From Saccharicrinis sp965230625 (GTDB lineage Bacteria > Bacteroidota > Bacteroidia > Bacteroidales > Marinilabiliaceae): a stretch of 64,000 nucleotides of DNA. Below the pieces are notes generated by a model. It was not told where the DNA came from. It saw only the letters and a list, made by a program, of their open reading frames with translations, and did not search any database. The translations under genes were made by a program, and so were the position numbers. The stretch covers positions 4,650,001 to 4,714,000 of the forward strand of contig CBDDLL010000001.1 in NCBI GenBank assembly GCA_965230625.1, given 5' to 3'. Of the stretch, positions 34,333-42,701 are shown piece after piece (the stretch's first letter is position 1; each line of letters begins with the position of its first letter).

Positions 34333-34893
34333 TTAATATTCTTTACTATTTATGTGGAATTTAAAATTTACGTCTTCCACATTGAATAATATTTCCTTTT
34401 CTTCTATTTGTAGGATGAATTCTATAGTAGGTTCCCAACCACTTTCTTGATACGTTTCTCCACCCAAAATCTTAACCTTATATAATCCGTTATCAAGATT
34501 AATTTTGGGCCGTATCCCATTTGATTTTAGAGACTTTAATCCACCCCCCACAGTCCAATCTTTCAGATATGGTATTGTTATTAAGTAAACTTCACCATTA
34601 ATTACTTCAAGTATATAGCCACTTCTTTCAAATTGTAAGTCATTCTTATTATCAGTAAATACTGATTCAGTTGAATTGATTTGAAAAAATATATGATAAG
34701 GGAAGTTTGCAATTCCAGATAAGGGAATCAAAACACCATTTTCTACAGCTAAATCTCCACTATCATTTGATATGAATTCCTCTATTAAATCATCAGCTAG
34801 TTTTTTATCAGATTTGAATTTCGAAAGATTAGATGGATCTCCTAAAAAGAAGTAATCCCAAGTATCATTTAAACATTCAGTAAATTTTATCAT
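34333..34893 (-). CDS. Hypothetical protein, beta-rich
   Basis: This is a 186-residue acidic protein without targeting signal. The N-terminal third is helical (SKFKSDKKLADDLIEEFIS). The remainder is predicted beta-rich with alternating hydrophobics (SGYILEVINGEVYLITIPYL, KINLDNGLYKVKILGGE). A central GIANFPYHIFFQIN strand may be part of the core. The gene is 11 bases from the start side of the DUF6678-like pair and probably shares their transcript. No family is recognised. Confidence 0.5.
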   Translation of the reverse strand: MIKFTECLNDTWDYFFLGDPSNLSKFKSDKKLADDLIEEFISNDSGDLAVENGVLIPLSGIANFPYHIFFQINSTESVFTDNKNDLQFERSGYILEVINGEVYLITIPYLKDWTVGGGLKSLKSNGIRPKINLDNGLYKVKILGGETYQESGWEPTIEFILQIEEKEILFNVEDVNFKFHINSKEY

Positions 34894-35022
34894 AATTCCT
34901 TTTTTCTACTTATCATTTAATGCAGTTAACATTTAGAATTTGGTAAGCAAGGTGCTAGAAAGCAATAAACTTTTGAAACCACTGAACGCCTATTCGTAAT
35001 AAATAATTGACTAATCATTATT

Positions 35023-35355
35023 TTATTTATTTTTCATATTAATTTCCTTCATAACATCGCAACAATCAAACTCAAATTGATTTCCATCTTCGTTATACAT
35101 CCAACCTGCTTCAATTGCTTTTCTAATACATTTCTCAATTAGTGAGGGAGTTATAGGGAATTCGTTATTTTTTTCAAAGTATGAACGAGAAAATCCTATG
35201 TAGACAATTAAAAGTCTACCTCCATTTACATGCTGAATCGGAATTCCAAGAGATCCATTATGTATTTCATTCCAACTAATTTTCTTTCTTACTTTCCAAA
35301 AGAACTGATTTTCATCAATAGTTATTTTTCTAAATCCCTTTTTAGGTATTACCAT
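35023..35355 (-). CDS. Hypothetical protein of the VxGxxYxW-type family, divergent
   Basis: This is a 110-residue basic-acidic protein. Its start (FRKITIDENQFFWKVRKKIS) matches the first strand pair of the proteins at 23982, 40067 and 45383, with FFW in place of YxW. The C-terminal half has the shared helix followed by GWMYNEDGNQFEF, equivalent to GWNPNKNGSSIHI at 40067. Family membership is therefore supported at both ends, with weaker identity in the middle. Function is unknown. About 130 bases without gene content separate it from the gene at 34333. Confidence 0.5.
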   Translation of the reverse strand: MVIPKKGFRKITIDENQFFWKVRKKISWNEIHNGSLGIPIQHVNGGRLLIVYIGFSRSYFEKNNEFPITPSLIEKCIRKAIEAGWMYNEDGNQFEFDCCDVMKEINMKNK

Positions 35356-35396
35356 TAATTTTTACTTGACTATTGTTTGTTAAGTAGTTTTGCTTG

Positions 35397-35618
35397 TCAT
35401 GGTTTCCCACAAATAATAAAATCACCTGCAACTAATCCAATATGGTCTTTGAATTCAATCCAAGAATCTATATCATCTGTTTCACAATCATTCATAAGTC
35501 TATACTCAGAATATCCAGTATTCATGTCGGGAAGTTCGATAATTTCATACTTATTCACATCAGAAAGTTTTAATTCTGATATTTTATCTAACCATTTAAT
35601 GGCATTATTAATTTTCAC
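35397..35618 (-). CDS. Hypothetical 73-residue protein, GTG start
   Basis: This is a short acidic protein (KINNAIKWLDKISELKLSDV, then YSEYRLMNDCETDDIDSWIE, ending DFIICGKP). The first codon is GTG at 35616-35618, overlapping the end of the 37-codon frame at 35608-35721 by 11 bases. This suggests translational coupling, or that the two are pieces of one ancestral gene. The ETDD-(I/W) acidic cluster is distinctive. No family name can be given. Confidence 0.5.
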   Translation of the reverse strand: MKINNAIKWLDKISELKLSDVNKYEIIELPDMNTGYSEYRLMNDCETDDIDSWIEFKDHIGLVAGDFIICGKP

Positions 35619-35721
35619 CTATTTTTTCTGTATTTGTATCAATATCTTCTTTATATTTTAGCTTTTCGACCAACAATTTCTTTTCAGTCAATAAAGTCTG
35701 TATTGCATATTTATATCCCAT
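35608..35721 (-). CDS. Possible 37-residue coiled peptide
   Basis: A frame from an ATG at 35721 to a TAA at 35608-35610 encodes MGYKYAIQTLLTEKKLLVEK followed by a charged tail. It is helical and leads directly into the GTG start of the next gene. Coding potential is supported by the overlap and amphipathic pattern only. It may be a small leader gene or a remnant. Confidence 0.4.
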   Translation of the reverse strand: MGYKYAIQTLLTEKKLLVEKLKYKEDIDTNTEKIGEN

Positions 35722-35834
35722 ATACTATTGATTTGTTAACTGTATAATGTTTGCCAACATCTAAATAAACAGAACTTCTCAGAAAAGTCAGCCTCCCAAA
35801 TTCTATTTCAATTTGCCTGTCATTGCCTTCTAAC

Positions 35835-35946
35835 TGAACAGTGAACTACCTCGGGGCAAGCCCAGAGGCATCGTTCAAATAGAACAGCTTACGCTGTTCA
35901 AATTACAATCGCGAGTACGAGGCAAGCCTCGGGGAATTAAACCCCA
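35835..35946. repeat. GC-rich REP-like hairpin cluster
   Basis: In otherwise AT-rich DNA this stretch holds four short stems in a row: GGGC-AA-GCCC (35854-35863), GAACAGC-TTAC-GCTGTTC (35882-35899), CGAGGC-AA-GCCTCG (35918-35931) and GGGG facing CCCC (35931-35945). It has no coding potential. The composition and stem density fit a REP/BIME-type intergenic repeat. The rest of 35722-35952 contains nothing else I can assign. Confidence 0.5.
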
Positions 35947-35952
35947 AATAGA

Positions 35953-36312
35953 TTAAAAAAGTTCATCGTATCTGGTATTTGTTTGTGGATCAAACAACGG
36001 ACAATCAAACGATATCATCACATCAATAATTCTGTTCATATCATCTCCATACATACCATAACAATCAAAGCGAACAAACTGATTTGTAGTAAACACCTGA
36101 AATGAACCCTTCCCCTCTGGATTTTCAAAATCAAGGTGACTATCTTCTGTTCTCCACTTGATAAATTCATCATTAATCTTTGTTAATATCAAATCAACTG
36201 GTAATTCTTCTAATCCTTCTATGATTTCTTCATCAGAACATTTTTCATATACTTCCTGATTATTTAGATTAACGCCTTTTTTGTATTTCCAAAAATTTAA
36301 ATCGTAGCTCAT
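35953..36312 (-). CDS. MSYDLNFW-type hypothetical protein
   Basis: This is a 119-residue acidic protein whose first residues (MSYDLNFWKYKKGVNLNNQE) are typical of a widespread small family found in immunity and Rhs-associated gene sets. A helix with EEIIEGLEELPVDLILTKIN follows. Beta strands (GSFQVFTTNQFVRFDCYGM) and a closing DPQTNTRYDELF tail complete the protein. It is the distal gene of the long, tightly spaced operon 44194 to 35953, 12 bases after the DUF1877 gene. The toxin partner is unknown. Confidence 0.6.
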   Translation of the reverse strand: MSYDLNFWKYKKGVNLNNQEVYEKCSDEEIIEGLEELPVDLILTKINDEFIKWRTEDSHLDFENPEGKGSFQVFTTNQFVRFDCYGMYGDDMNRIIDVMISFDCPLFDPQTNTRYDELF

Positions 36313-36324
36313 TTATTCTTAGGT

Positions 36325-36822
36325 TTAATATATTGATACAATTATATTGTAGTCTTTATTTTTTGTGTAAAACTCTAATAAATCATTAAAAGAGTTTTCT
36401 AATGCTTCCCATAGCAACTCTCTATCATTGCTATCCCAAATATTTGGATAAATCTCTTTTTTATTAAAAGTATCCGGATTAAACTTTTCATTCAACTCAC
36501 CCAAATTCACTTTATTAGCTTCTTCCAAAATGTTTTTTATTTCACTAGCCGCAGAATAACTAATAAAATCAGCATCCTCATCCTCTGAAAACATATTGAC
36601 TCCTACCACAAACTCACTTAGTTTATTATCAGAAATTGGTTCAGAAGCAGTAACTCCTGTCAATAGAAAATGTAATCCATCCCACATTTTATCAATATCA
36701 ACCAATTCACCTCCATTATCTTCTATTTCTTCTAGAGCTTCTAATAAATCTTCTCCTTGCATTTTTTTTAATGAATCCAAAGTTTCATCATTAACTTTAA
36801 TGTACACAGCATTTAATCCCAT
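36325..36822 (-). CDS. DUF1877 (YfbM-like) family protein
   Basis: This 165-residue acidic protein matches DUF1877: an opening MGLNAVYIKVNDETLDSLKK, the family signature LVDIDKMWDGLHFLLTG, and a C-terminal helix with LLWEALENSFNDLLEFY. DUF1877 proteins such as YfbM occur often in polymorphic-toxin neighbourhoods and are considered immunity-type proteins; no enzymatic activity is known. It is separated by eight bases from the exonuclease gene, so the two are co-transcribed. Confidence 0.8.
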   Translation of the reverse strand: MGLNAVYIKVNDETLDSLKKMQGEDLLEALEEIEDNGGELVDIDKMWDGLHFLLTGVTASEPISDNKLSEFVVGVNMFSEDEDADFISYSAASEIKNILEEANKVNLGELNEKFNPDTFNKKEIYPNIWDSNDRELLWEALENSFNDLLEFYTKNKDYNIIVSIY

Positions 36823-36830
36823 TATTTAAT

Positions 36831-37382
36831 CTATTTTTGTGTTTTTTCAAATTCCCATTTATCAAAATACTTAATAAATATTTTGGCAATATTCCGTGCA
36901 TCATCAATTCCCCGGTGATGAGTACCTTCTAAATTCATCTTTTCACTAATTAAAGCATTTTTCATCCCGATGGCTCTTTTTAGCTTTTTAATTTCGGCGT
37001 ATTGATGCTTCAAACTAATATGCTTGTTTGTCCAATTATCGTCTAGTCCATGAAGCAAACAATCGCTTTTAAATTGGTTTTTATCATAGAATCCCCAAGA
37101 ACATAGCACATAATCCTGTTCGTTTTGTGTTACCCAACTTTTAAATTCTTCAATAACATGACTAAAATATTGAGCCGAATCAATATCGGATTGTTGAATC
37201 GAAGTTAGCTCTTTGCAAAACTGGCTTAACTGTGGATGTCGCAAAGGTTTTATAAACCTGCAAAACTCCGATACAATTTCTTTTTTGTCATTAATTAATA
37301 TAGCACCTATTTCTATGGTTTCGTTATCTTTACTTTTGTTCTCCCAACAGGTAGCTTCCAGATCAAAAACTATATAATTCAT
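36831..37382 (-). CDS. DEDDh 3'-5' exonuclease (ERI-1/KapD-like)
   Basis: This is a 183-residue exonuclease of the DnaQ-like superfamily. The active-site residues are visible: D7 and E9 in VFDLEATCW, D100 in SWGFYDKNQF, and H156 with D161 in HHRGIDDARNIAKI. The SWG-x-YDKNQF segment is characteristic of the ERI-1/KapD branch, which trims RNA or DNA 3' ends. No extra domain is present. It lies within an operon of immunity-like genes between DUF1877 and UBA-like protein genes, so it may process toxin-damaged nucleic acid. It may equally be a housekeeping-type gene carried along. Confidence 0.88.
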   Translation of the reverse strand: MNYIVFDLEATCWENKSKDNETIEIGAILINDKKEIVSEFCRFIKPLRHPQLSQFCKELTSIQQSDIDSAQYFSHVIEEFKSWVTQNEQDYVLCSWGFYDKNQFKSDCLLHGLDDNWTNKHISLKHQYAEIKKLKRAIGMKNALISEKMNLEGTHHRGIDDARNIAKIFIKYFDKWEFEKTQK

Positions 37383-37394
37383 TCGTATATTATT

Positions 37395-38024
37395 TTATAA
37401 ATTTCCAAAAACGACAATAATATCAGCATACTCTAACTTATCATTCAGCCAATCTTTTACCTCTTCTAGAAACTTTTCAATTTTCGGGTCTGAATTTTTT
37501 ATTTGTTCAATTTTACTAAGAATTTGTTTACAAACGGAATTGGAAAAATGATTATCTCCACATGGATCGAACTCCTTCTCAACATGCTTAAAAACAGGAT
37601 GTTTTTGAGGAAATACAGATTTAAACTCTTCAATAATATAGTCAAAATCAGATGACGGAATAAAAACAGCATTCCGTTTTACTGTTTTATAACAGTCGCC
37701 GTTTTTTGTTTCAGGCCATAAACTATATCCTATTTCATTTTTAGGTCCTGATGTATCGCGTGTTGTGATAATTATATCTCGATTGTTTATTTTGCTGATT
37801 GCTTTTTCTATATCCCCGTTACAAAGTTTATATATTTCAGCAGCGTTTTTTTCATCACAGTCAGTAAGTCTGCAAATATCTCTTATTTTTAATGCGTGAA
37901 ATTCATTTTCAGCAGCCGGAATATCCCCATTTGCTTTTTTCAATAATTCAATGGCATCTTTCATTGGAATTGAAACTCTTTCCCGCAGGGCTTTTAGTTT
38001 TTTTATGTCTATCTTTTCACTCAT
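37395..38024 (-). CDS. UBA-like (EF-Ts N-terminal-like) protein
   Basis: The ATG at 38024 (MSEKIDIKKLKALRERVSIP) is chosen. A longer start would overlap the NADAR gene, and this one places the domain at the N-terminus as in homologues. Residues of about 8-40 resemble the UBA-type domain of elongation factor Ts (RERVSIPMKDAIELLKKANG). A second UBA-like unit follows (CRLTDCDEKNAAEIYKLCNG). The C-terminal part of about 110 residues is unassigned (DCYKTVKRNAVFIPSSDFDY). Such modules bind ribosomes or translation factors in other proteins, so a link to translation-targeting toxins is possible but unproven. Confidence 0.6.
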   Translation of the reverse strand: MSEKIDIKKLKALRERVSIPMKDAIELLKKANGDIPAAENEFHALKIRDICRLTDCDEKNAAEIYKLCNGDIEKAISKINNRDIIITTRDTSGPKNEIGYSLWPETKNGDCYKTVKRNAVFIPSSDFDYIIEEFKSVFPQKHPVFKHVEKEFDPCGDNHFSNSVCKQILSKIEQIKNSDPKIEKFLEEVKDWLNDKLEYADIIVVFGNL

Positions 38025-38043
38025 TATTTTGGTCCGAAATAAA

Positions 38044-38598
38044 CTAACTATTTTCATTTAATATGTCCCTTACTTCCATCAGTGCAAAGCCCAACAGGTT
38101 TAATCCTTTCCATTTTAATGGGTTTTTACAATGTTCGGCATCCTGTGCCAAACCTATCCCCCAAATGGTATCAACCGGACTGGCTTCCACTAAAATTTTT
38201 TTTCCGGTTGTTAATATAAAGTCTTTTAAGTCATGATTTTGACTAAACTTTGCATGATTTCCTCTTTTAACAATTTCATATCGGTTTTCACACCATACCT
38301 CTTCCTTAAATCCAATAACCTCACGCCCAAACTGCTTTGCCTGTGCTGGTGACTTAGAGTTTATAATTCGTTCAAGATTATGAGCATCATTAAAAAGTCT
38401 GGCTTTTTCGGCCATCATATAATGTTCTGCAGAGAAATAAGTAATCCCATCAATTTCAAAATCCGAACTCCACCATTGACTCAGACAACTTTTATCAATC
38501 TCGTTGTTCTTGGACTTTTGGTGTCCCCAGAAAAACAGGAATTTTAATTTTTTACCAGCCTGAAACTGTTCCCTTATAAGTTGTAAATCGTATTGCAT
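38044..38598 (-). CDS. NADAR family protein
   Basis: This is a 184-residue NADAR protein of the type that begins with a short helical leader (MQYDLQLIREQFQAGKKLKF) and FFWGH. The catalytic-site helix is SAEHYMMAEKARLF, followed by AKQFGREVIGF, ENRYEIVKRGNHAKFSQNHD and the end motif SPVDTIWGIGLAQD. It is closely related to the C-terminal domain of 45879-46760 and more distant from 28853-29296. The activity expected from the family is release of ADP-ribose from a modified base or nucleotide. The gene lies between a UBA-like and a YD-repeat protein gene with 19- and 29-base gaps. Confidence 0.88.
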   Translation of the reverse strand: MQYDLQLIREQFQAGKKLKFLFFWGHQKSKNNEIDKSCLSQWWSSDFEIDGITYFSAEHYMMAEKARLFNDAHNLERIINSKSPAQAKQFGREVIGFKEEVWCENRYEIVKRGNHAKFSQNHDLKDFILTTGKKILVEASPVDTIWGIGLAQDAEHCKNPLKWKGLNLLGFALMEVRDILNENS

Positions 38599-38627
38599 TA
38601 TAGTTTTTTTATACTTTAGAATTGGAT

Positions 38628-39590
38628 TTAAAAATAGGTATATTCAGTAATAAACGAGAAGGCTTTTTTCCCATTTTTGCCAGTGTACCAATGTTCGGCA
38701 GACAGCAAACCTTTGTCATTGCATTCGTAATCTTCAAACCATTCTGCACCTGAATGAACCGTTGTTGTTTGACGAGTTTTACAACCTAACTCATCGTAGG
38801 AATATGTTTTTTTTATTCTCCATTCACTGTCATCTTTGTTGATTTCTTCAATGGTCATCAGTTTATTATCTTCGTAAATATAATTGTAGGTCTTTCCATT
38901 CTGATTAATGTATTTTATTTTGTTTCCCTCAGAATCATATTTGTATGTTTGCAATAAATTGTAATCCATATTAGTCATCTTTGCGTTGATTTCAATTAAG
39001 TTTCCGGAATTATCATATTTATAAAATTCAGTCCTATTGCTTGATGTGGTTGAAAGAGGCATATTGACCAATGAGAATATTGCTTTGTTTTTTTGTCCTT
39101 CTGAGTTATAATGGTATTCCACAGAATTAACCGGAAGTGAGTCCCCTGCATTGCTATACTTATATTCAAAAGTTAACTTTCCACTATCATCATATTTGTA
39201 GGTCCATTTTTGTATTTCCGGTTTGTAGCCAACAATGTTTAAGTACGATGAATCACGTTCCCTATAGGGATAGTAAACCTTGTACTCTGTTTTTGACAAT
39301 AATTGACCCGAGTTATTATAAGCATATTTATGTTCCAGTGAATAGAAGGTGGCATCGAACAATTCATATATTTTCTCTCGTAAAATGCGACCATCTTCAC
39401 CAAATTCCATCCTGATAACTTCAACAGAATCGTATTTTTGCCAGTCTTCAAAACTTTTCAATCGAACAGAAATGGTCTTTATTCGATGCTTTTTCACCAA
39501 CTCATTGTTTTCTTTCACCGGACATTCTTGCGAAAAGGTAATAGCTGGTATCAAAAAAATTATAATTAATGCTATGAGTTTTGTAATCAT
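38628..39590 (-). CDS. Exported YD-repeat (RHS-like) protein, short
   Basis: This 320-residue protein has a signal peptide (MITKLIALIIIFLIPAITFS). A chain of YD-type repeats follows (YKYDDSGKLTFEYKYSNAGD, FYKYDNSGNLIEINAK, YKYDSEGNKIKYINQNGK, YSYDELGCKTRQTT). It lacks the long cocoon core and the C-terminal toxin region of true Rhs proteins, so it is not itself a toxin. It is homologous to 46771-47679. Exported short YD-repeat proteins are common in Bacteroidota and of unknown function. Its placement inside an operon of cytosolic immunity-like genes is unusual. Confidence 0.7.
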   Translation of the reverse strand: MITKLIALIIIFLIPAITFSQECPVKENNELVKKHRIKTISVRLKSFEDWQKYDSVEVIRMEFGEDGRILREKIYELFDATFYSLEHKYAYNNSGQLLSKTEYKVYYPYRERDSSYLNIVGYKPEIQKWTYKYDDSGKLTFEYKYSNAGDSLPVNSVEYHYNSEGQKNKAIFSLVNMPLSTTSSNRTEFYKYDNSGNLIEINAKMTNMDYNLLQTYKYDSEGNKIKYINQNGKTYNYIYEDNKLMTIEEINKDDSEWRIKKTYSYDELGCKTRQTTTVHSGAEWFEDYECNDKGLLSAEHWYTGKNGKKAFSFITEYTYF

Positions 39591-39608
39591 AGTAATTTAA
39601 ATTTTGCA

Positions 39609-40037
39609 TTAAACATTACCATAGTGTTGATATACAGGTAACATATCTTTTGAGAATATAATAATTAATTTCCCCTCAGGAATCTTTTTTCGCCCAAATC
39701 CAGATAGAATTAATCCTAATTCAGGAAATAAAAAAGTGGTTTTATCACTTTGCTTAACTACATTTTTATTGAGTATTTTTAGATTTTTGATCACATTTTT
39801 TTGCTGCATTAAGTTGATATTATCTAACCAAACATCAATATGTTTAGAGAATGTTACAGCTTTTAATTTCTTATCTTTATAAGTAAAGATTGCACCTTTT
39901 CGGGTTTCATGAGTTAGTTTAGTGATGTTGTCAATTTCAATTTTAGCAGCTTCTCCCAGTAACTCCATAACTGTTTTTATATCAGAATCAAAAGTTATTT
40001 CATTGACTGAATGAAATGGTGCAATATTGTATCTCAT
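39609..40037 (-). CDS. Hypothetical protein, immunity-like
   Basis: This is a 142-residue basic protein without targeting signal. Strand-rich segments (YNIAPFHSVNEITFDSDIKT, KGAIFTYKDKKLKAVTF) alternate with a helix (NIKTVMELL-type, then LMQQKNVIKNLKILN). The C-terminal half contains TTFLFPELGLILSGFGRKKI. The layout resembles small alpha/beta immunity proteins, but I recognise no family. It is spaced 18 bases from the YD-repeat gene and 29 bases from 40067 within the operon. Confidence 0.5.
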   Translation of the reverse strand: MRYNIAPFHSVNEITFDSDIKTVMELLGEAAKIEIDNITKLTHETRKGAIFTYKDKKLKAVTFSKHIDVWLDNINLMQQKNVIKNLKILNKNVVKQSDKTTFLFPELGLILSGFGRKKIPEGKLIIIFSKDMLPVYQHYGNV

Positions 40038-40066
40038 AATTGGAATTATTTTTTCGACTATCCGTT

Positions 40067-40354
40067 TTAAGATTGTGATATAAAGAATTCTGATTCTTTT
40101 ATTTCTATATGGATAGAGCTTCCGTTTTTATTCGGATTCCAGCCATTATTTAAAGCAAAAATAATTGCTTTTTGAATTGTTGCCGGTCGAATTTCAAATG
40201 TCCAATCGTATGGATTAATGTAAAGGATGTTATTCAAACATCCCTCTTTAAAAACTTTAATATGGCTTTCTCCTACATCTATTCTATTACCTTTTAACGT
40301 CCATATATATCGTTGACCGGAAACAATTATTTCTCTTTTTTTTACTCTACTCAT
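40067..40354 (-). CDS. Hypothetical protein of the VxGxxYxW family
   Basis: This 95-residue protein is the smallest and clearest representative of a four-member family in this window. It has a basic start with IIVSGQRYIWTLKGNRIDVG, a central strand (NILYINPYDWTFEIRPATI), and a C-terminal helix-turn QKAIIFALNNGWNPNKNGSS ending in a strand. The same elements are visible at 23982, 35023 and 45383. The fold is likely a small sheet packed on one helix. Function is unknown; the repeated presence suggests an immunity or chaperone role. Confidence 0.55.
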   Translation of the reverse strand: MSRVKKREIIVSGQRYIWTLKGNRIDVGESHIKVFKEGCLNNILYINPYDWTFEIRPATIQKAIIFALNNGWNPNKNGSSIHIEIKESEFFISQS

Positions 40355-40372
40355 TACTGGTAGCTGTATTTT

Positions 40373-40999
40373 TTATTTTTCTATTCGCTTTTTTACGATT
40401 GTAATCAATTCCTCTTTTGTCAAGCATGAATTTAAAAAATCTTCTAAACTTCCTTCATTTGTTACTTCTTTAAAAAAAACTTCGTGGTCTGTCCCAAACA
40501 AAGTAGGATTCTCAGGATTTGGGTCTGATAAACAGAGATAAAAATTATCAGGATAACTATAACTGTAAAATAACTCTATAAAATCAGGTTCAAAATTATT
40601 TGTGTATTTTATAATCTCGCCTAAATCAATATCATCATCTATAAAATCACTATTGCATTCTACATAATCATCTGTCCCTTTTTTATAAGGTGTAAATAAT
40701 TCTGCAGTCCAGAATACCTGACCATAGCCTTCTTCTGTCAGACAATAGTATTTTTCAATTATTTTATCATATAGTTTTTGAGGATTTTGTTTAAATAAGT
40801 CTTCGTTTTCGTTTATAAAATCCCCAATTCCACATATAGGCTCTTCTTCTTCAGCTTTTGCCCAAGGCGTATCTGTTGGTCTTTGATAAAGAACCGTGTT
40901 AAATGTTATAGATAAAATATCTTCTTTTAGTGATTTACCTGTAACATTATCAATGTTTCCACCCAATAATTTTATCCTGTCCAAAATTTCTTGTTTCAT
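40373..40999 (-). CDS. SUKH-like hypothetical protein, tentative
   Basis: This is a 208-residue acidic protein. The C-terminal part (DNFYLCLSDPNPENPTLFGT, then FFKEVTNEGSLEDFLNSCL) is reminiscent of the end of SUKH-type immunity proteins, where a D-x-NPxxFGTDHE turn precedes a final helix. The usual N-terminal SUKH helix is not obvious. The middle has an YGQVFWTAELFTPYKKGTDD stretch. I treat it as an immunity-like protein with an unproven SUKH relation. It lies 13 bases downstream of the SUKH gene at 41013. Confidence 0.5.
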   Translation of the reverse strand: MKQEILDRIKLLGGNIDNVTGKSLKEDILSITFNTVLYQRPTDTPWAKAEEEEPICGIGDFINENEDLFKQNPQKLYDKIIEKYYCLTEEGYGQVFWTAELFTPYKKGTDDYVECNSDFIDDDIDLGEIIKYTNNFEPDFIELFYSYSYPDNFYLCLSDPNPENPTLFGTDHEVFFKEVTNEGSLEDFLNSCLTKEELITIVKKRIEK

Positions 41000-41012
41000 A
41001 GGATAATGCTTT

Positions 41013-41633
41013 TTACTTTACAATTTTATATTTCTTATTGTTCCCAAATTCTAAAAATGGATACCAGGCATTTATTAGCCTTTTATCAGTATCAGTTTGT
41101 ATTAATATTTTTCTATCTAACCAGTTTTCATAAAAAGTTAGAATATCTACTTTTAAAGAATAGTAACCTGTCTGGTTTATTATTCCACAATCGGCCCATA
41201 TCTCACCAGATTTTTCTCCTGTAACAATCATTCTGAAATAATCACCACAACCATATTGACATATAGGGATTGTTCCTTGCAAAACAGATGTATTTTGGTA
41301 TTTTTCAATTATATCAGGTTCTGAATCACATATATCTTCAAATTCAAAATCGTCGGTAAAATTAAATGGTTTTGCAATCTCAACTTCCCATTCTTTGTTT
41401 TCGCTAATAGATTGTTCAAGAGAATAAATTCCATAATATGGACCTTTCGAGTGTAATTCGTCAGAAGAACCTCCATTTTGAATTTGTGTCAGATAAACTA
41501 CATAAGATTCAGGAAACTTAACATTATATTCTTTTTCAATTTCCAACACTTCCTCATAATCAATTGTTTTAACCCGACTGACTCCCAATTTATTCAGCTT
41601 TTCTAAAATTCTGTTTACACGTTCCTGATACAT
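41013..41633 (-). CDS. SMI1/KNR4 (SUKH) family protein
   Basis: The ATG at 41633 (MYQERVNRILEKLNKLGVSR) is preferred to one 11 codons upstream, because SUKH proteins usually start just before this helix. Diagnostic features are EVLEIEKEYNVKFPESYVVY, the LTQIQNGG turn that follows it, and the core loop around PICQYGCGDYFRMIVTGEKS with GEIWAD. The fold is an alpha/beta cage used by immunity proteins against nucleases, deaminases and other toxins. With 23177-23869 this is the second clear SUKH protein in the array. Confidence 0.85.
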   Translation of the reverse strand: MYQERVNRILEKLNKLGVSRVKTIDYEEVLEIEKEYNVKFPESYVVYLTQIQNGGSSDELHSKGPYYGIYSLEQSISENKEWEVEIAKPFNFTDDFEFEDICDSEPDIIEKYQNTSVLQGTIPICQYGCGDYFRMIVTGEKSGEIWADCGIINQTGYYSLKVDILTFYENWLDRKILIQTDTDKRLINAWYPFLEFGNNKKYKIVK

Positions 41634-41681
41634 GGTATTTTTGTATAATGATTTAAACTCAACCAACTATCAATTTAACTA

Positions 41682-42689
41682 TTAGGTTTGTTGATAATTA
41701 CTTCCGGTGATGTGACAATTTGAACAATAATGGAAATAATATATTCCCTCTCCATATTCTTCTACATCTTCCATATCTACCTGACCAATAAAGTCCATTT
41801 TTTCATTGCAATCCGGACAATTTAAGTATTCAGAATCCTGAATCCATGTTGGATATCCTCCTATTTGTGAATGACTTATCTCAACAAACTGACTAATTGT
41901 ATTTGTTGGTTCTCTTTTCTCTTTTGATAATGCCAAAATATTTTCTTCGATTGGTTCAATATCATAACTTCCATTATGATGTGACCATTCTTTATTAGCA
42001 TTGTGCCACAAACTCTTACCTTCATCATTAATTTTCATAAAAATCGGTTCGTAACAACCACAAAGTATACAAGTAGAAAAAGGAATTACAGCTCCATTTA
42101 TTTCATTTTCAAAAACTGTTACTATCGGGTTATTGCAAAACGGACACTTCTCCTGTAATTTTACGAATGTTGGAATTTCAGAATATTCCTCTTTTGCCTG
42201 ATGCTTATTTTCGAGTACTTTTACATTTTTATTTGTCAATTGCTTTATGGTTCCGTCTGCTAAAATAGTCCAACCACCCTGCTCTGTATAAAACGATGGA
42301 GGTACATGCAATTTTTTAGACCATTCGGGCTTTTCATTTGTTGCCTCATTAAAGAAGTCAGCAACTTTTTGTGTGCCAATCCAGGCCAAACAACACAAAA
42401 TGTGATTAACAGACAATGAATTATCATCATATTCTCCTGAACTTAATAGTTCTATCAACCTATTGGCAATATCATCATCTGCATGTAAATATATTTCCGA
42501 TGGATAAAACCTTTTGTTTTCCACCAATTTGGGATATACTTTTTTCAACAAAGAACCATCAGTAAATAATGAGAGATGAACAAGAATATTTACAATTTCC
42601 TCTTCATCTTTTATTTCAGTAAAAAGCTTTTGAGTAAGTAACTCTATTTCTCTTGAATTCAAATTCTGATAATATTTATAATCTTTCAT
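41682..42689 (-). CDS. Zinc-ribbon protein with a DUF1963/YwqG-like end
   Basis: This is a 335-residue cytosolic protein. The first 150 residues are helical and HEAT-like (DYKYYQNLNSREIELLTQKL, SVNHILCCLAWIGTQKVADF). Then come two C-x2-C pairs (KCPFCNNPIV, ILCGC), and near the end two more (LNCPDCNEKMDF, HYCSNCH). The stretch HSQIGGYPTWIQDSEYLNCP matches the HQxGGYPxWIQ signature of DUF1963/YwqG-like proteins. The whole suggests a multi-domain immunity-type protein with structural zinc sites. It is coupled by a 12-base gap to the DUF2947 gene. Confidence 0.65.
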   Translation of the reverse strand: MKDYKYYQNLNSREIELLTQKLFTEIKDEEEIVNILVHLSLFTDGSLLKKVYPKLVENKRFYPSEIYLHADDDIANRLIELLSSGEYDDNSLSVNHILCCLAWIGTQKVADFFNEATNEKPEWSKKLHVPPSFYTEQGGWTILADGTIKQLTNKNVKVLENKHQAKEEYSEIPTFVKLQEKCPFCNNPIVTVFENEINGAVIPFSTCILCGCYEPIFMKINDEGKSLWHNANKEWSHHNGSYDIEPIEENILALSKEKREPTNTISQFVEISHSQIGGYPTWIQDSEYLNCPDCNEKMDFIGQVDMEDVEEYGEGIYYFHYCSNCHITGSNYQQT

Positions 42690-42701
42690 AGGATATTCAG
42701 G

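Noticed and set aside
38628..39590. YD repeats taken as evidence for a full Rhs toxin
   Set aside because: The protein is short, has a signal peptide, and lacks the Rhs core, the DPxGL cleavage motif and any C-terminal toxin domain. The paralogue at 46771-47679 is the same.
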